From assembly GCF_902705885.1 (NCBI RefSeq), contig NZ_CACSIP010000003.1, positions 33,772 through 97,771 on the forward strand: a stretch of DNA of 64,000 nt, read 5' to 3'. The notes under the pieces were generated by a model. The model was not told the origin of the DNA. It worked only from the letters and a program-made list of their open reading frames with translations, and ran no database searches. Shown piece by piece: positions 63,008-64,000 of this stretch (positions are counted from its first letter, which is position 1; each line of letters opens with the position of its first letter). The position numbers and the translations under genes are program-made. Source of the stretch: Mycolicibacterium austroafricanum (lineage in GTDB: Bacteria; Actinomycetota; Actinomycetes; Mycobacteriales; Mycobacteriaceae).

Positions 63008-64000
63008 GTGACCGCCTACCCGAAGCCGGGCGCCGGAGCGCCCAAATTCCCGGCGCTGGAAGCCGAGGTGCTCGAGTACTGGGCGAGCGACAACACCTTC
63101 CGCGCGAGCATCGACCGCCGCGACGACGCACCGGAGTACGTGTTCTACGACGGGCCGCCGTTCGCCAACGGACTTCCGCACTACGGGCACCTGCTCACCG
63201 GCTACGTCAAGGACATCGTGCCGCGGTACCGCACCATGCGCGGCTACAAGGTCGAACGCCGCTTCGGCTGGGACACCCACGGTCTGCCCGCAGAGCTCGA
63301 GGTGCAGCGCCAACTCGGCATCACCGACAAGGCCCAGATCGAGCAGATGGGCATCGAGAAGTTCAACGACGCCTGCCGGGCGTCGGTGCTCAAGTACACC
63401 GGTGAGTGGCGGTCCTACGTCACCCGCCAGGCGCGCTGGGTCGACTTCGACAACGACTACAAGACACTGGATCTCGGCTTCATGGAGTCGGTGATCTGGG
63501 CCTTCAAACAGCTGTGGGACAAGGGCCTTGCCTATCAGGGCAACCGGGTGCTGCCCTACTGCTGGAACGACGAGACGCCGCTGTCGAGCCACGAGCTGCG
63601 GATGGACGACGACGTCTATCAGAGCCGGCAGGATCCGGCGCTCACGGTGGGTTTCCGCATCGCAGGGGGCCCGGCCGACTTGATCGGCGCCCACCTGTTG
63701 ATCTGGACGACGACACCGTGGACGCTGCCGTCCAACCAGGCCGTCGCGGTCAACCCCGACGTCGACTACGTCGTCGTCGAAGCGCCCGACGGTCGGCGCT
63801 ACGTGCTGGCCGCCGCCCGCCTGGGAGCGTACGCCCGGGAACTCGGCGAGGAGCCGCAGATCGTGGCCGGCTACTCGGGACGGGACCTGCTCGGCGTGCG
63901 CTACGTCCCGCCGTTTCCGTATTTCATGGACTCGGACAACGCGTTTTGCGTACTGCCCGCCGACTTCGTCAGCACCGAGGACGGCACCGGGCTGGTCCAC
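63008..64000 (+). CDS. ileS: isoleucyl-tRNA synthetase, 5' part (runs off the right edge)
   Basis: The first 331 codons of a class I synthetase that charges tRNA-Ile. The ATP-binding motif is [18 protein letters not shown] (HIGH variant HYGH), followed by [14 protein letters not shown] and the start of the editing domain ([18 protein letters not shown]). The [14 protein letters not shown] and [12 protein letters not shown] forms are those of the eukaryote-like IleRS2 type, a group known for low mupirocin sensitivity. GTG 63008 lies 9 nt after AGGAGA. The KMSKS motif lies outside the window. Confidence 0.97.
   Translation, partial: MTAYPKPGAGAPKFPALEAEVLEYWASDNTFRASIDRRDDAPEYVFYDGPPFANGLPHYGHLLTGYVKDIVPRYRTMRGYKVERRFGWDTHGLPAELEVQRQLGITDKAQIEQMGIEKFNDACRASVLKYTGEWRSYVTRQARWVDFDNDYKTLDLGFMESVIWAFKQLWDKGLAYQGNRVLPYCWNDETPLSSHELRMDDDVYQSRQDPALTVGFRIAGGPADLIGAHLLIWTTTPWTLPSNQAVAVNPDVDYVVVEAPDGRRYVLAAARLGAYARELGEEPQIVAGYSGRDLLGVRYVPPFPYFMDSDNAFCVLPADFVSTEDGTGLVH

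Noticed and set aside
62741..64000. A 419-codon minus-strand frame over ileS
   Set aside because: It is antisense to the well-supported T-box and ileS and has no recognisable domain.

Overview
The window is high-GC actinobacterial DNA from a mycobacterium, most likely a rapid grower of the Mycolicibacterium type. The evidence is the gene content and order. From about 10.6 kb to the right edge the genes follow the order known for the Mycobacterium tuberculosis Rv1445c to Rv1536 interval: pgl-opcA-zwf-tal-tkt, ctaB, qor, ctaA, ABC transporter, mptB, sufR-sufBDCSUT, thioredoxin, echA12, ABC-F, acnR-acn, ripA-ripB, moxR1, fabG1-inhA-hemH, nfeD/SPFH, mutA-mutB-meaB, lipL and ileS. Several elements of the M. 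tuberculosis interval are absent: the PE_PGRS genes, the SufB intein, the fadE15/ctpD block, mazEF4 between mutB and meaB, and the large Rv1498-Rv1535 block. In their place are a GH16 glycoside hydrolase, a DAPG-hydrolase-like gene with its own TetR regulator, and a small regulator/membrane-protein locus. No species is claimed.

Region 1 (1-10.6 kb) is accessory and looks like a reshuffled catabolic or lipid-modifying island. It holds a TetR regulator cut by the left edge, an AveC-like membrane protein, a cytochrome P450, a FadR-type GntR regulator, an SDR dehydrogenase, a leucine-binding-type substrate-binding protein with no signal peptide, and a full-length carboxylic acid reductase. Between them lie three gene remnants: an alcohol dehydrogenase tail and two pieces of NAD(P)-dependent amine-dehydrogenase-like genes. 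These suggest deletion and rearrangement.

Region 2 (10.6-26.2 kb) carries the pentose phosphate operon, transcribed leftward from tkt with tight stop/start coupling. Next come heme-O/heme-A synthesis (ctaB, ctaA), ArfB ribosome rescue, a quinone oxidoreductase, an ATP-grasp protein, the TetR/DAPG-hydrolase pair, an ABC exporter pair and the mannosyltransferase mptB. Region 3 (26.3-32.8 kb) is the SUF iron-sulfur cluster operon. Its repressor sufR has an operator overlapping its own start codon, and a strong hairpin terminator follows sufT. SufU has an unusual C-terminal tail of perfect decapeptide repeats.

Region 4 (33-47.9 kb) holds a secreted GH16 enzyme, thioredoxin, EchA12, an ABC-F ATPase, aconitase with its repressor and a matching operator, the peptidoglycan endopeptidases RipA/RipB, and the MoxR1-DUF58-VWA set. 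Region 5 (48-59.6 kb) holds the mycolic acid genes fabG1-inhA coupled to ferrochelatase, then membrane-quality genes, then methylmalonyl-CoA mutase with its chaperone. Region 6 (59.6-64 kb) holds lipL and a compact locus: a membrane protein and HTH regulator divergent from a half condensation-domain protein, around a stacked inverted repeat. The window ends in ileS, which is preceded by a T-box riboswitch. A repeated feature of the whole window is a TANNNT hexamer 6-7 nt before the start codon, which suggests many leaderless transcripts.
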